From: an uncultured Muribaculaceae bacterium
GTDB taxonomy: Bacteria; Bacteroidota; Bacteroidia; Bacteroidales; Muribaculaceae
Reading direction: 5' to 3'
Assembly (NCBI GenBank): GCA_910578075.1
Contig: CAJTPK010000013.1
Location: forward strand, 1-64,000
Length of the DNA: 64,000 nucleotides
Shown here one piece after another: positions 27,103 through 37,885 of the stretch (position 1 is the stretch's first letter; every line of letters starts with the position of its first letter). Both the position numbers and the translations under genes were made by a program. The notes beneath the pieces were generated by a model. That model had not been told where the DNA came from. It saw only the letters and a program-made list of their open reading frames with translations, and made no database searches.

Positions 27103-30100
27103 ATGTTAACTCGAATCTTTAATTTCCGCGCATTGCTCGCCACCCTGACACTGATGGTGGCAGGCTTGACAGTTAAAGCGGATGTGAATGTCACAGGAAC
27201 GGTATCCGACAAAGAGGGTCCGCTCATTGGTGTGACTATCAGAGTGCAGGACACGCCATCTGTCTATGCAGTCACGGATCTTGACGGACATTATTCCATC
27301 AATGTGCCATCACGCAAATCAAACCTCCTGTTCACTTACGTTGGATACGCAACAGTAATGGAGCCGGTAGGTAAACGCAAGGAAATAAATGTCTTCATGG
27401 AAGAAGACACCAAGCTCCTTGATGACGTGGTCGTCATCGGATACGGCACTCAGGCGAAATCCCATCTGACCGGAAGCATCTCCAAAATCGGAGGCGAGAC
27501 TGTGCAGAACATGTCTCAAAGCGATGTTACCGCAGCGCTTCAAGGTGCGATGACCGGACTCACAATCAATAACAACACATCGGAAGTCGGTGTCAGTCCT
27601 TCGATAAGAGTACGCGGAACAGGTTCGATATCAGCCAACAACGAACCGCTGGTGATTGTCGACGGTTTCCCTGTCAGTGGTGGATTGTCTCAGCTTAATT
27701 CCAACGATATCAAGAGTATCGAGATTCTCAAAGATGCTGCCTCCGCTGCAATATATGGCTCAAGAGCCGCCAACGGCGTGATCCTTGTCACAACCAAGAA
27801 CGGCACACCCGACAAACCCCGCTACTCTCTGAAATTCAACCAGGGTCTCAAATACGCCTATAAGAAACACGACCTCATGACCTCCACAGAGCTTTACAAT
27901 CTGATGCTCAGCGAGAGCGAGATGGGCGGGGCGAAACCCGGTGCCAACATCCGCAGCGCGGCATATCTTGAGAGCATCTACGGTTCAACAGACTGGCAAT
28001 CGGAAGGCCTCAATGACACAGCGAATGTTACAAGCGTCGCATTCTCCGTGAGCGGAGGAAAGAAAGATCTCAAATATCTTATCTCATCTTCATATATCAA
28101 CGATCAGGGTATCATGAAGCAGAATCAGCTCGACAAATTCAACTTCCGCAGCCGCCTGGAAGCAAAACTGTCACGCACTGTTACCGTAGGCATGAATCTT
28201 TCGGGAACATACCGGAAATCATCACGCCCACGCAACAACTTCATCGATTTCTACCGTACCCCATCATTCCTTCCGGTGAGACATAGCGAATACACCACAG
28301 GATTGACAGGCTACACCGGTTTCGCACGCGGAAGCCACTTCAACAATATTGTCACACCCTCCAAACCTGCCACCGACGAATTCGGCAACGTCACATTTGA
28401 GGATGAGACCACCTCTCCCTTTACATCCGCCAACAACAACCCCGTCAGCGTAATGGCAAACACCCATCGCTGGAGCGAGGATTTCCAGGGGCTCGGAAGC
28501 GTATTCTTTGAATGGGAGATTATCAAGAATCTTAAATTCCGCACCTCCGACGGTTTCAATGTGCGCTTCACTCCGCAATATTATTACGGAAAGAAGAATG
28601 CCACAAAGGACGGTGAGGACAGCCAGGCAACTTACTTCTCCAATCTCTACATCGATATGCTCAGTGAGAACACACTCACATACAAGCTCGATGTCGACAA
28701 CGGTCGTCACGAATTCGATTTCCTTCTCGGATACACAATCGAGAAAACACGCGACCAAAGAGTTGCCATGACCGGAACCGGATTTGCCACTGACGATATA
28801 GAGACTCTTAACGCAGCCACAGTGTTCTCTCTTGCCAGCAACAACAACGGCAACGGAGCAGGCACAGGAACATTCAGATACCCGGACGTGGTTCTCGAAT
28901 CATATCTCGGACGTGTCAACTACTCGCTGCTCAACCGCTATCTCCTCTCCGCCTCATTGCGACTTGACCGCTCATCACTCTTCTCCAAGGGCAACCGCAA
29001 CGCCTGGTTCCCATCCGTTTCACTCGGCTGGAGAATCAACGAAGAGAAATTCATGCAGCCCTACGACATGGTCAACAACCTGAAGCTACGTCTAAGTTAC
29101 GGTATGACCGGAAACAACGGAATCGCATATCAGGCAGCCCTTGAAGTGCTGAACTCTGCAAACTATGTAACCGGCACCGGCAGCGGATCGCTCGTAAACG
29201 GTTCAGCCAACACATCATCAACACTCGCCAACTCGGATATCACATGGGAAAAGACACATGAGTACAACGCAGGTATCGACCTTGGCATGTGGAACGACCG
29301 TCTGGCGGTTTCTGTTGACGGATACTATTCAATTACCAAGTCACTGCTGTTCGCGCAACCTACGCAATCGTTCACCGGATTCTCCTACTATTGGAACAAT
29401 ATCGGCAAGGTGCGCAACATCGGTGTCGAGCTGCAAATTGATTCCCGCAATTTCCAGACAAAGGATTTTGAGTGGACCACAAGCTTCAACATCTCGCATT
29501 CTCGCAATAAACTCCTCGAACTCGGAGGCGAGAAACAGATGATCTCCACAGGTGAGCGCAACGAATGTTATCTCGCACAAGTAGGTCAGCCTCTTATCCA
29601 GTATTACGGATACCGCACAATCGGCGTATGGAACAGCGCAGAAGAGATCGAGGCAAACCCGCATTTCGCGACAGATGTTCCCGGAGGTCTCCGCATCGAG
29701 GATGTCGATGGAGACGGAAGTCTGACAGCCGCCGACCGTGTGGCTCTCGGAAATCCCTATCCGGATTTCACATGGGGTATCACAAACACCTTCAGATATA
29801 AAGACTGGGATTTCAGCTTCCTTTTCCAGGGCGTTCAGGGTGTGACTGTCTTCAATGGCGACTGTTTCTACAACGAAACTGTGAGATATAACAAGGCATA
29901 CACCAAAAACCACTGGGTATCGCAACAGAATCCCGGAGACGGCAAGACTCCATATTGGAAGAACGGTTACGACATCCTCCTTACCGATTATCCCCTTGAA
30001 GACGGATCATACGTATGCCTAAGAAACGTAACCCTCGGATACTCCCTGCCGAAGAAGGCACTCCGCAAACTGCGTCTTTCAGGATTGCGCTTCTACGCGA

Positions 30101-30264
30101 CAGGAAACAACCTCGCCTACATCTGGACCAAAGGATATCGCGGTGTGAACCCTGAATCAAGATTCACATCAGGCAACTACTCCTCAGCGATGATCTCAGG
30201 ATACCAGCGCGGCGGATTCCCTCTCACCTCCACAGTTTCTGTAGGTTTTGACCTTAACTTCTAA
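27103..30264 (+). CDS. SusC-like TonB-dependent transporter (alginate PUL)
   Basis: A 1053-residue SusC/RagA transporter: signal peptide ending near VKAD, carboxypeptidase-like domain (VNVTGTVSDKEGPLIGVTI), TonB-box region DDVVVIGYGTQAKSH, plug with IRVRGTGSISANNEPLVIVDG, and a barrel ending in VSVGFDLNF. It heads the alginate operon with its SusD partner 14 bases downstream. By context it imports unsaturated alginate oligosaccharides made by surface lyases. It is distinct from the beta-glucan SusC upstream. Confidence 0.95.
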   Translation: MLTRIFNFRALLATLTLMVAGLTVKADVNVTGTVSDKEGPLIGVTIRVQDTPSVYAVTDLDGHYSINVPSRKSNLLFTYVGYATVMEPVGKRKEINVFMEEDTKLLDDVVVIGYGTQAKSHLTGSISKIGGETVQNMSQSDVTAALQGAMTGLTINNNTSEVGVSPSIRVRGTGSISANNEPLVIVDGFPVSGGLSQLNSNDIKSIEILKDAASAAIYGSRAANGVILVTTKNGTPDKPRYSLKFNQGLKYAYKKHDLMTSTELYNLMLSESEMGGAKPGANIRSAAYLESIYGSTDWQSEGLNDTANVTSVAFSVSGGKKDLKYLISSSYINDQGIMKQNQLDKFNFRSRLEAKLSRTVTVGMNLSGTYRKSSRPRNNFIDFYRTPSFLPVRHSEYTTGLTGYTGFARGSHFNNIVTPSKPATDEFGNVTFEDETTSPFTSANNNPVSVMANTHRWSEDFQGLGSVFFEWEIIKNLKFRTSDGFNVRFTPQYYYGKKNATKDGEDSQATYFSNLYIDMLSENTLTYKLDVDNGRHEFDFLLGYTIEKTRDQRVAMTGTGFATDDIETLNAATVFSLASNNNGNGAGTGTFRYPDVVLESYLGRVNYSLLNRYLLSASLRLDRSSLFSKGNRNAWFPSVSLGWRINEEKFMQPYDMVNNLKLRLSYGMTGNNGIAYQAALEVLNSANYVTGTGSGSLVNGSANTSSTLANSDITWEKTHEYNAGIDLGMWNDRLAVSVDGYYSITKSLLFAQPTQSFTGFSYYWNNIGKVRNIGVELQIDSRNFQTKDFEWTTSFNISHSRNKLLELGGEKQMISTGERNECYLAQVGQPLIQYYGYRTIGVWNSAEEIEANPHFATDVPGGLRIEDVDGDGSLTAADRVALGNPYPDFTWGITNTFRYKDWDFSFLFQGVQGVTVFNGDCFYNETVRYNKAYTKNHWVSQQNPGDGKTPYWKNGYDILLTDYPLEDGSYVCLRNVTLGYSLPKKALRKLRLSGLRFYATGNNLAYIWTKGYRGVNPESRFTSGNYSSAMISGYQRGGFPLTSTVSVGFDLNF

Positions 30265-30278
30265 CTATACCAAAGACA

Positions 30279-31811
30279 ATGAAGATTTACAACATAATGG
30301 CAGCATTGGCCGCAGTATTGCTTCTCTCATCCTGCGACCTTGACAAATATCCGATGTCGGAAGTGGCTGCGGAAGACTATGTGAAAGACGATGCGTCGCT
30401 CAATACCCTCGTGATCGGCTGCTACAACGGTCTCCACTCTGTGATGTATTACGAATGGGCACTTACAGAGTTGCGTTCCGACAACACCCGTATGCACCTC
30501 ACCGGCTCCACATCAAGTAACTCCAAACTCGTGGAGCAACTTGACCAAGGCGTCATAAACGCAGAACACGCCTGGGTTTCCGACTACTGGAACTCAGCTT
30601 ACAGCACTATCGCCCGCTGCAATAATGTGCTTGGCTACTTAGGTAAAGCATCTACCTCAGAAAACCGCAACCGATTCGAAGGGGAAGCACTTTTCCTGCG
30701 TTCGCTACAGTATTTCAACCTCGTGCGTCTCTGGGGTCCGGTATTCAAGGTTACTGAAAAGATCTCAAATGAGGAAGCCCGCAACATGCAGCGTTCTTCG
30801 ACAGAAGAGATCTACGACCTGATCGAAAGCGATCTTCGTCATATAATAGATGATTCGCTTCTGCCGGCTCAACAGAATGACGCCGACCTCGGCCGCGCGG
30901 ACATGACCGCTGCAAAAGCTTTGCTCGCAAAAGTCTATGCAACACGCTACAATCCCGGAGATACCAAGTACCGCGAAGCCGGAGACCTCTGCCTTGAAGT
31001 GCTGCGTTCACCCTCAGTCGGGAACCCCTCCTCTGCAACAGATCTCGTGGCATATACCGACATCTTCTCCTCCCTCAACGAGATGAACAAAGAGATAATC
31101 TTTGCCGTGCGCTACACCGGAGGCAAAGTCGGATTGGGTTCTCCATTCGGCAATCTCTTCGCACCCACCAACAACGGTGCAAACGTGATCATGGGAACTT
31201 GCAGCAACTATAACTGTCCCAGCGACAACCTTCTTGCCGCATACGATATGAGCCAGGGTGCTGACAAACGCCGCGATGTAAACCTTGCCGAGAGCTATTT
31301 CAACGCAACCACCGGACAATGGGTAACTAAAAACGCACGATATGTGCGCAAATATCTCAACCGAGACCAGGATTCCAACCCCATCACCAGCCAGTATGAT
31401 GGAGACGCCGACTGGCCAGTGATACGCGTCGGAGACATCGCCCTTCTCTACGCAGAGATAGCCAACGAGACAACTGGACCGGCTGCCGAGCCGCTGAAAT
31501 ATCTCAACATGATCCACGAGCGCGCTGGACTTGCACCCTACAGCGCAACAGATGTCTCATCCCGCTATGATTTCCGCGAGGCTGTGCGTAACGAGCGCCG
31601 TCTTGAGCTCGCCTTCGAGAACCAGAGATGGTTTGATCTTCTCCGCTGGGGAATAGCACGCGAGACTGTCAACAACTATATCGCCGGGGAATCGTTCTAC
31701 AGCGGCTACAGCTACACAGTGAATCCTCTCGCAGACTGGCAGCTGATGCTACCCGTGCCTATTGATGTGATTAATATCAATCCAAATGTAGCACAGAATT
31801 TCGGATATTGA
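30279..31811 (+). CDS. SusD-like nutrient-binding lipoprotein (alginate PUL)
   Basis: A 510-residue RagB/SusD protein with lipobox LSSC (Cys19). The N-terminal helices (YNGLHSVMYYEWALTEL; ARCNNVLGYLG; FLRSLQYFNLVRLWGPVF) and the C-terminal RNERRLELAFENQRWFDLLRWG motif are canonical. It forms the binding lid on the SusC transporter. Alginate specificity is inferred from PL6 and PL17 downstream. Confidence 0.95.
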   Translation: MKIYNIMAALAAVLLLSSCDLDKYPMSEVAAEDYVKDDASLNTLVIGCYNGLHSVMYYEWALTELRSDNTRMHLTGSTSSNSKLVEQLDQGVINAEHAWVSDYWNSAYSTIARCNNVLGYLGKASTSENRNRFEGEALFLRSLQYFNLVRLWGPVFKVTEKISNEEARNMQRSSTEEIYDLIESDLRHIIDDSLLPAQQNDADLGRADMTAAKALLAKVYATRYNPGDTKYREAGDLCLEVLRSPSVGNPSSATDLVAYTDIFSSLNEMNKEIIFAVRYTGGKVGLGSPFGNLFAPTNNGANVIMGTCSNYNCPSDNLLAAYDMSQGADKRRDVNLAESYFNATTGQWVTKNARYVRKYLNRDQDSNPITSQYDGDADWPVIRVGDIALLYAEIANETTGPAAEPLKYLNMIHERAGLAPYSATDVSSRYDFREAVRNERRLELAFENQRWFDLLRWGIARETVNNYIAGESFYSGYSYTVNPLADWQLMLPVPIDVININPNVAQNFGY

Positions 31812-31843
31812 TTCCCTTGTGATTCCACTTAAATTGCAAATAG

Positions 31844-33508
31844 ATGAAAACTCAATATATAAGTTCAATTCTCGCAGTAGCCTCCATATTCGTATATGGA
31901 GCATGCGACAAGGAATCGATGAATGAATTCATCGAGACAGCTCCTGTGGTAACCACCTTCTCCCCGGCTGAAGGATACGCAGGTTGCGAAATAACCGTAA
32001 CCGGAGAAGCACTCAACAACGTAGTCAGCGCCACCATCGGTGGCGAAGCCGCTACAATCTCACAACGCGTGAGCGATAAATGTATCCGCATCACAGTGCC
32101 TGCGATGGCGCATACCGGCAAACTGACATTGACAAATGCCATCGGATCGGGAGAATCCGCTTCCGAATTCACCATGACATATCCGGCACCGGCACCCCGC
32201 CTGTCAGATCTTCCGGCAGAAATTGAGCTGGCTTCCAATCTGCTCATATATGGTGAGCGCATGAGCGTGATTACCCGAGCTCTCTTCCGCGCTGACGGTC
32301 ATGATCCCCGCGAGGCTGAGATCATCAGCCGCACCGACAGGGAAATCGTGGTTAAAGTTCCATACGTTGAAGCAGACGACGCTACTTTGATGTTCGAATA
32401 TTTCGATGGTTCAAAACTCACATATGACGACAGCGGAGCTGCTTCCGGAAGAGTGAAGATTGCACGATTCGCGCCCTCTGTAAGTTCCATTTCATCAGGC
32501 TCGGCTAAAATAGGAGATGTGATTGTGATGGATGGCAGCAGTCTTGACAAAGTGAACAGAGTGCTCATCAACGGAAACGAGTGTCTTATCACGATGCAGA
32601 CCGCAGAGACTATCAAATTCGTAGTGCCTGAACTCGACAGCTTCGAAGACGGAGACAACATCGCCACACTTGAGATAGAATACTTCGATGGTGTGGAGAA
32701 AAAGATGCTCAACGATTCATTTACCGTAAGCGTTCCCCGCATACTTTTTTGGGAAGACCGCAAGGTTTGGGGACAGGGACGAGATGTAGAGGAACTGACA
32801 TCATTCTTCTCTCCTGAAACCGGGGTGGCATATTCCAACAGTCTCTGGCGCACACTCGATGCAGTGTCATACAAATATCAGGCATCCACATGTTCGGCAA
32901 ACCAGATTCCCGCCGTATCGGAGGCTGATTACAATTCAGTGCTGCCTTATTTCTTCTTCACAGGCATCAGCGCAGGAACGCTTCAGGTGAATTCCCCTGC
33001 AGCAAGCGCTTCGACTCTCAAGAATTTCTTCTGGCAAAACAAATCAGATGCAGAATCACGTGTGACCGGAGCCAACGCCAACTGCTACGGAACTCCGGTA
33101 CTTGGATTCCTCTGCCTTGATCCATCCGTAGAGAGCCATGCCGCCCTCATAAACAAAATAAAGAGCGGCACACTCGACCGCCTTGACAAGGACACTTATC
33201 CAATCGACACGCAGAGTAAGAAATGTGGAGATATATCCATAAGCTCCATCGCAAACTCAGTGAAAGACTCGCAGTTTGCCCCCGGAGTATTCACAGTAGG
33301 TCAGGAAAAAAGCGCGGATCTTGACAGTTATATAATGGTTTTCCATTACAACCATAAGGGTCTTAACAGTTCAAACCGCTCCGAAAACATCCGCAGAATG
33401 GGTGTGCTCCATATAAAGCATATAGACTTCAAACTCTATAACAACACCAACGCGCCTTCATCCTCATCAGTGACATTCGACATGTACTGGATGAAACGCG
33501 ACTATTAA
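31844..33508 (+). CDS. IPT/TIG-domain surface glycan-binding lipoprotein
   Basis: A 554-residue lipoprotein (VYGAC, Cys21). Residues 37-300 hold three IPT/TIG-like Ig modules, for example VTTFSPAEGYAGCEITVTG and VSSISSGSAKIGDVIVMDG. The C-terminal half (about 300-554) is a beta-rich binding module with Trp/Tyr clusters and no catalytic motif. Genes after SusD with this plan usually encode SGBPs that hold the polymer on the outer membrane. By context it would bind alginate. Confidence 0.82.
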   Translation: MKTQYISSILAVASIFVYGACDKESMNEFIETAPVVTTFSPAEGYAGCEITVTGEALNNVVSATIGGEAATISQRVSDKCIRITVPAMAHTGKLTLTNAIGSGESASEFTMTYPAPAPRLSDLPAEIELASNLLIYGERMSVITRALFRADGHDPREAEIISRTDREIVVKVPYVEADDATLMFEYFDGSKLTYDDSGAASGRVKIARFAPSVSSISSGSAKIGDVIVMDGSSLDKVNRVLINGNECLITMQTAETIKFVVPELDSFEDGDNIATLEIEYFDGVEKKMLNDSFTVSVPRILFWEDRKVWGQGRDVEELTSFFSPETGVAYSNSLWRTLDAVSYKYQASTCSANQIPAVSEADYNSVLPYFFFTGISAGTLQVNSPAASASTLKNFFWQNKSDAESRVTGANANCYGTPVLGFLCLDPSVESHAALINKIKSGTLDRLDKDTYPIDTQSKKCGDISISSIANSVKDSQFAPGVFTVGQEKSADLDSYIMVFHYNHKGLNSSNRSENIRRMGVLHIKHIDFKLYNNTNAPSSSSVTFDMYWMKRDY

Positions 33509-33561
33509 ACCGTGACTATTAAAATAAAAACATTAAGCAAATAGATTAGATTGTAATCGCC

Positions 33562-35610
33562 ATGCAGGTTATGAAAATTATGAGGTTTAGATTGATGATG
33601 ATGACTATTCTGACGAGTGCGGCTGCGACAGCGGCATCCGCCGGTACGGTCACGGTCTCACTTCCCGATGCGGGGGCGGCAATAGCCGCTGCCCGCCCGG
33701 GAGACGAGATTCTCATCTCCGATGGCGAATGGAGCGACATTTCCCTCAAATGGAAGGCTCCCGGATTTCCATTGTGTGTCCGTGCATTGAACCCAGGGAA
33801 AGTACGCATCAGCGGCAACAGCTCTCTGCGGATCAGCGGAGACTCTTTGACCATCGGAGGACTTGATTTCAGGCATGCCTCTATCGCCAAAGGTGGCATA
33901 ATCGAATTCCGCAACGGCAGAGATGTGGCAAATGCATGTCGTCTCACAAACTGCGTTATCGATTCATGTAATCCGTCAAGCCGAGTGATGGCTGGTAATT
34001 ATATCGTGATGCACGGCAAAGGCAACCGTGTTGACCATTGCTCGCTTACCGGCAAGCTCAATCTCGGAGTAACACTGCTTGTGAACCTTAACGATGCCCG
34101 CAGTCTCGCCAACAATCACAGGATAGATCACAATTATTTCGGGACAAGACCTGTCTACGGTTCAAACGGTGCCGAGACTATGAGAATCGGCACCTCTCAG
34201 CAGGCATACGAAACTTCCGGAACAATTGTGGAAAACAACCTTTTCGAACGATGCAACGGTGAAGTGGAGATAATATCCGTAAAATCATCCGATAATATCG
34301 TGAGAGACAACACATTCTTCGAATGCGAAGGGGTAGTGGCGCTTCGCCATGGCAAACGAAACAAAGTGACCGGGAACCACTTCTACGGCAATTCCCGCCA
34401 AAACACAGGAGGTGTGCGCGTTGTGGATGAAGGTCATGAGATAAGCGGCAACACATTCGACGGTCTTGCCGGAGGAAGATTCTTCTCTGCTCTTGCTTTG
34501 ATGAACTCCGTTCCCAATTCTCTCCCGAACAGATATGTGAGAGTCAGCAATACGGATATACATCATAACACATTCAACAATTGCACAAATATTGAATTCG
34601 GCACGGGCCGCGACATGGAAAGGACAGAAGCGCCTGCTGACTGCCGTTTCCATGACAATGCGATTACTCCTGCAAAAGGTTGCAAACCGTACATTTTCAT
34701 AGACCCTGCGGCAGAGGTGAAGATTTCCGGAATCAGGAAAGCTAAATCATCGTCTGTTCCTGACATCACATCTATACGCAACGGTTATGGAGCGACAAGA
34801 GAAAATATTACAGCAGGAATTGCAGCAGCTCTTGTTCCCGACACCATTCGCCTTGCATCTGGAGTGCTGTTCCGCGATGAGACATTAAGCATCACGCGCC
34901 CGACTGTGATTCTCGGAAGCGACTCATCGAAAGGAACTACCTTACGTTGGAAAGGCAGCAAATCCGGCAATTTCATCACTATCTGCAATGGGGCGAAACT
35001 CGAGGTTCATAATATAACATTCGATTTCGCATTGCAACAGGGGTACACGACAGTTCGCAACGCCATTGCAACGGAAACAGGTATGCTTACCCCCTACTCC
35101 CTTACAGTTGACGGATGCCGTTTCATCAACAGCCCGGAGAGCGGTTGCTGCGCGATAAGAGGGACAAAAGGCACTTTCGCCGATGTCTTCACTGTAAAAA
35201 ACTCCATGTTCGCGGATCTTTCGGGCAACGGTATCTCTCTCGCTGATGAAACTGACGACAAGGGTGTATACAGTGCTGACCATATAACAATCTCCTCATG
35301 CAGCTTCAGCCATATGCTCGGTATACCGGTGAATATCTACCGTGGCGGTAGCGATGAGTCCACAGCAGGACCATACGTATCAGTGCTCGAATGCAAGTTT
35401 GATGACTGCTGCAACCGTGAGCGCGGAAGCGCGCTGAGGTTGATCGGGCCGCAGAAACTCCTTGTGAAAGACTGCCTGTTCGACAACAGCGGACGCGGAG
35501 GAGCCACCATAAGACTTGATGAGACATCCTGGGAAGATGTGAAAGTAAAAAACTGCGAATGGATCAATTCCGGAAGGGTGATCTCCAACCGCAATGTAAT
35601 CGAACAATAA
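33562..35610 (+). CDS. PL6 alginate lyase, two-domain
   Basis: A 682-residue secreted polysaccharide lyase of the chondroitinase-B/PL6 family. After the signal peptide, a first parallel beta-helix (about 30-400) carries SNGAETMRIGTS (Ca-site region), Lys241 in EIISVKSSDN and Arg262 in ALRHGKRN. Their 21-residue spacing matches the catalytic Lys/Arg pair of the PL6 enzyme AlyGC. A second beta-helix (about 410-682) completes the long two-domain form. It should cleave alginate by beta-elimination, giving unsaturated uronates. Three in-frame ATGs crowd the start; the first is used. Confidence 0.9.
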   Translation: MQVMKIMRFRLMMMTILTSAAATAASAGTVTVSLPDAGAAIAAARPGDEILISDGEWSDISLKWKAPGFPLCVRALNPGKVRISGNSSLRISGDSLTIGGLDFRHASIAKGGIIEFRNGRDVANACRLTNCVIDSCNPSSRVMAGNYIVMHGKGNRVDHCSLTGKLNLGVTLLVNLNDARSLANNHRIDHNYFGTRPVYGSNGAETMRIGTSQQAYETSGTIVENNLFERCNGEVEIISVKSSDNIVRDNTFFECEGVVALRHGKRNKVTGNHFYGNSRQNTGGVRVVDEGHEISGNTFDGLAGGRFFSALALMNSVPNSLPNRYVRVSNTDIHHNTFNNCTNIEFGTGRDMERTEAPADCRFHDNAITPAKGCKPYIFIDPAAEVKISGIRKAKSSSVPDITSIRNGYGATRENITAGIAAALVPDTIRLASGVLFRDETLSITRPTVILGSDSSKGTTLRWKGSKSGNFITICNGAKLEVHNITFDFALQQGYTTVRNAIATETGMLTPYSLTVDGCRFINSPESGCCAIRGTKGTFADVFTVKNSMFADLSGNGISLADETDDKGVYSADHITISSCSFSHMLGIPVNIYRGGSDESTAGPYVSVLECKFDDCCNRERGSALRLIGPQKLLVKDCLFDNSGRGGATIRLDETSWEDVKVKNCEWINSGRVISNRNVIEQ

Positions 35611-35620
35611 TACGAACACC

Positions 35621-37867
35621 ATGAATATACTCATGAATATCCGATTAAAGAAATATCTGGCATGCGCATGCGCTGTCATAGCCATTTCGGCATCAGGAGC
35701 AAAGAGCCAGCACCCCTGTCTCCTTTTCAACACCGAGGAACTGTCCGAAATGAAAGCCGGCATGAAGGAGGCTCCCCTCTTCGACAAAAGTATCAGCAAG
35801 ATAATTGAATCTGCTGAGAACGCTCTTACCTCGGAGATTTCGGTGCCTGTGCCATGCGATGGCGGCGGCGGTCCTGTGCACGAGCAGCATAAAGCCAATT
35901 ATTATGAGCTGATGAATCAGGGCGTAGCCTACCGTTTTACCGATGACAAACGATATGCAGAGAGAGCAGCCCGTATGTTTGAGGAATATGCAAAGCTCTA
36001 CCCCACACTCGGCTATCACCAGCTTGGACTGAGTCCCGTGCCCGGCAGACTTTTCTGGCAGACTCTCAACGAAAGCGTATGGCTTGTGCATGCTTCCGTG
36101 GCATATGATTGCATACGCGATTACCTCTCCGCATCCCGACGCGCTAACATCGAGAAGAATCTGCTCTTCCCTATGGCGGAATTCATAATGACCGGCACAG
36201 ACGACAACCGAGCTAATCTAAAGACATTCAATAAAATGCATAATCACGGCACCTGGGCCACAGCTGCCGTCGGCATGGCTGGTATGGCAACAGACCGCAA
36301 GGATCTGGTTGACAAGGCTCTTTACGGCACAGACCTTAGCGGAAAAAACGGAGGATTCCTGCAGCAAATGGACTGGCTGTTCTCCCCCGACGGATATTTC
36401 ACAGAGGGCGCATACTATCAGCGCTATGCACTCTGGCCATTTGTGATTTTCGCACAGTGCATCAACCATACACGTCCGGAACTGAAAGTGTTCGAGCGCC
36501 GCGACCATATCCTCTCCAAGGCATTCGACGCTCTCTTCCAGCTAAGCTACGAAGGTGAATTCATGCATATCAACGACGCAATGGAGAAAGGATTGTGCGC
36601 CCAGGAGATTGTCTACGCCGCCAATATCCTGTATGGTGTGGAGCCAGACAATACCACGCTCCCCTATATCGCCCGTCTATATCATGACGATTGCATACCT
36701 TGCGCCGGCGGTTATCGTCTGGCACGTGCTATAGCTGAGAAACCTGCGGAATCCACTCCATTCCGATCCACCCTTCTGCGCGATGGCCGCGATGGGAAGG
36801 ATGGCGGGTTCGGTATAATCCGCGACACCGCCGCCGGACGTAACACCGCTTTGACAATGAAAGCTACAAGTCACGGTCTGAGCCATGGCCATTACGACAA
36901 ACTCACCATGGCATTATATGACAATGGCAAAGAGATATTCCTTGATTACGGTGCCTCCCGCTTCATCAATCTCGAAGCCAAGAACAGCGGACACTACACC
37001 AAGGAAAATGATACTTTCTGCAAGCAGTCGATTGCCCACAACACACTTGTAGCCGACGGAACATCACATTTTGGAGGCATCTACAAAGTGTCGAGCAAAC
37101 ATCACTCCGATTTTACAGATTTCAAGTCAGACCCCTCGGGAAAATTCCAGGCAATGACAGCAGAAGAGAAGAACGCCTATGCCGACAAAGGGATAGCAAT
37201 GGAGCGCACTTTGATGCATGCGTCTCTTCCCGGCATGTCATATCCCGTTATTCTTGACCTTATGAGGGTAAAAGCAACAGGCGAACATCAATATGACATG
37301 CCGTTCTGGTATCGTGGTCACATGGTATCAACCAATACCCGTCAGACCCGCTCCCTGACAGAGATGCGCCCGCTTGGCGACAGCCACGGTTACCAGCATA
37401 TCTGGGTTGACGCAGACTGCCAGCCGGAAGATGGGACATCGATGCAGTTCACATTCTTCAACGGCAACCGCATGTACAGTGTTACAAGCAATGCCACCGC
37501 GCCTATGACTGGGAAACTGATGCATCTCGGTGCCAACGACCCGAATTTCAACCTCCGCGAAGAGAAAGGATGGCTCGTGAGAGTGCCCAAGGCAGCTGAC
37601 TGCACCATAGCCTCGCTCATAGAGCCTCACGGAGAATATGACGTTATTCGGGAAACAGCTTCCGGAACAAAGTCTTCGGTCAGCGATGTCCGCATTGTCT
37701 CCGACACCCCTGACCATACGGCAGTAAAGATTGAATATGGACCTAAAAAACAGGCTGCCATTCTCTTCGTGGCGCGCGATTCAGACCCTGACAAAAGTCA
37801 TACAGTTGCAATCGACGGCAAAACCCACACATGGACAGGACATTATCACATAACAGCAAATAATTAA
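35621..37867 (+). CDS. PL17 oligoalginate lyase
   Basis: A 748-residue exolytic alginate lyase with an N-terminal alpha/alpha toroid and a C-terminal heparinase II/III-like beta-sandwich. Asn208-His209 (MHNHGTW), Tyr265 (TEGAYYQRY) and His422 (SHGLSHGHY) keep the same spacing as the catalytic Asn201/His202, Tyr258 and His415 of Alg17C. It should trim alginate oligosaccharides to the monomer DEH (4-deoxy-L-erythro-5-hexoseulose uronate) in the periplasm. It starts 11 bases after the PL6 gene. A second in-frame ATG lies at 35633. Confidence 0.92.
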   Translation: MNILMNIRLKKYLACACAVIAISASGAKSQHPCLLFNTEELSEMKAGMKEAPLFDKSISKIIESAENALTSEISVPVPCDGGGGPVHEQHKANYYELMNQGVAYRFTDDKRYAERAARMFEEYAKLYPTLGYHQLGLSPVPGRLFWQTLNESVWLVHASVAYDCIRDYLSASRRANIEKNLLFPMAEFIMTGTDDNRANLKTFNKMHNHGTWATAAVGMAGMATDRKDLVDKALYGTDLSGKNGGFLQQMDWLFSPDGYFTEGAYYQRYALWPFVIFAQCINHTRPELKVFERRDHILSKAFDALFQLSYEGEFMHINDAMEKGLCAQEIVYAANILYGVEPDNTTLPYIARLYHDDCIPCAGGYRLARAIAEKPAESTPFRSTLLRDGRDGKDGGFGIIRDTAAGRNTALTMKATSHGLSHGHYDKLTMALYDNGKEIFLDYGASRFINLEAKNSGHYTKENDTFCKQSIAHNTLVADGTSHFGGIYKVSSKHHSDFTDFKSDPSGKFQAMTAEEKNAYADKGIAMERTLMHASLPGMSYPVILDLMRVKATGEHQYDMPFWYRGHMVSTNTRQTRSLTEMRPLGDSHGYQHIWVDADCQPEDGTSMQFTFFNGNRMYSVTSNATAPMTGKLMHLGANDPNFNLREEKGWLVRVPKAADCTIASLIEPHGEYDVIRETASGTKSSVSDVRIVSDTPDHTAVKIEYGPKKQAAILFVARDSDPDKSHTVAIDGKTHTWTGHYHITANN

Positions 37868-37885
37868 CAATTAAAACTATACGAC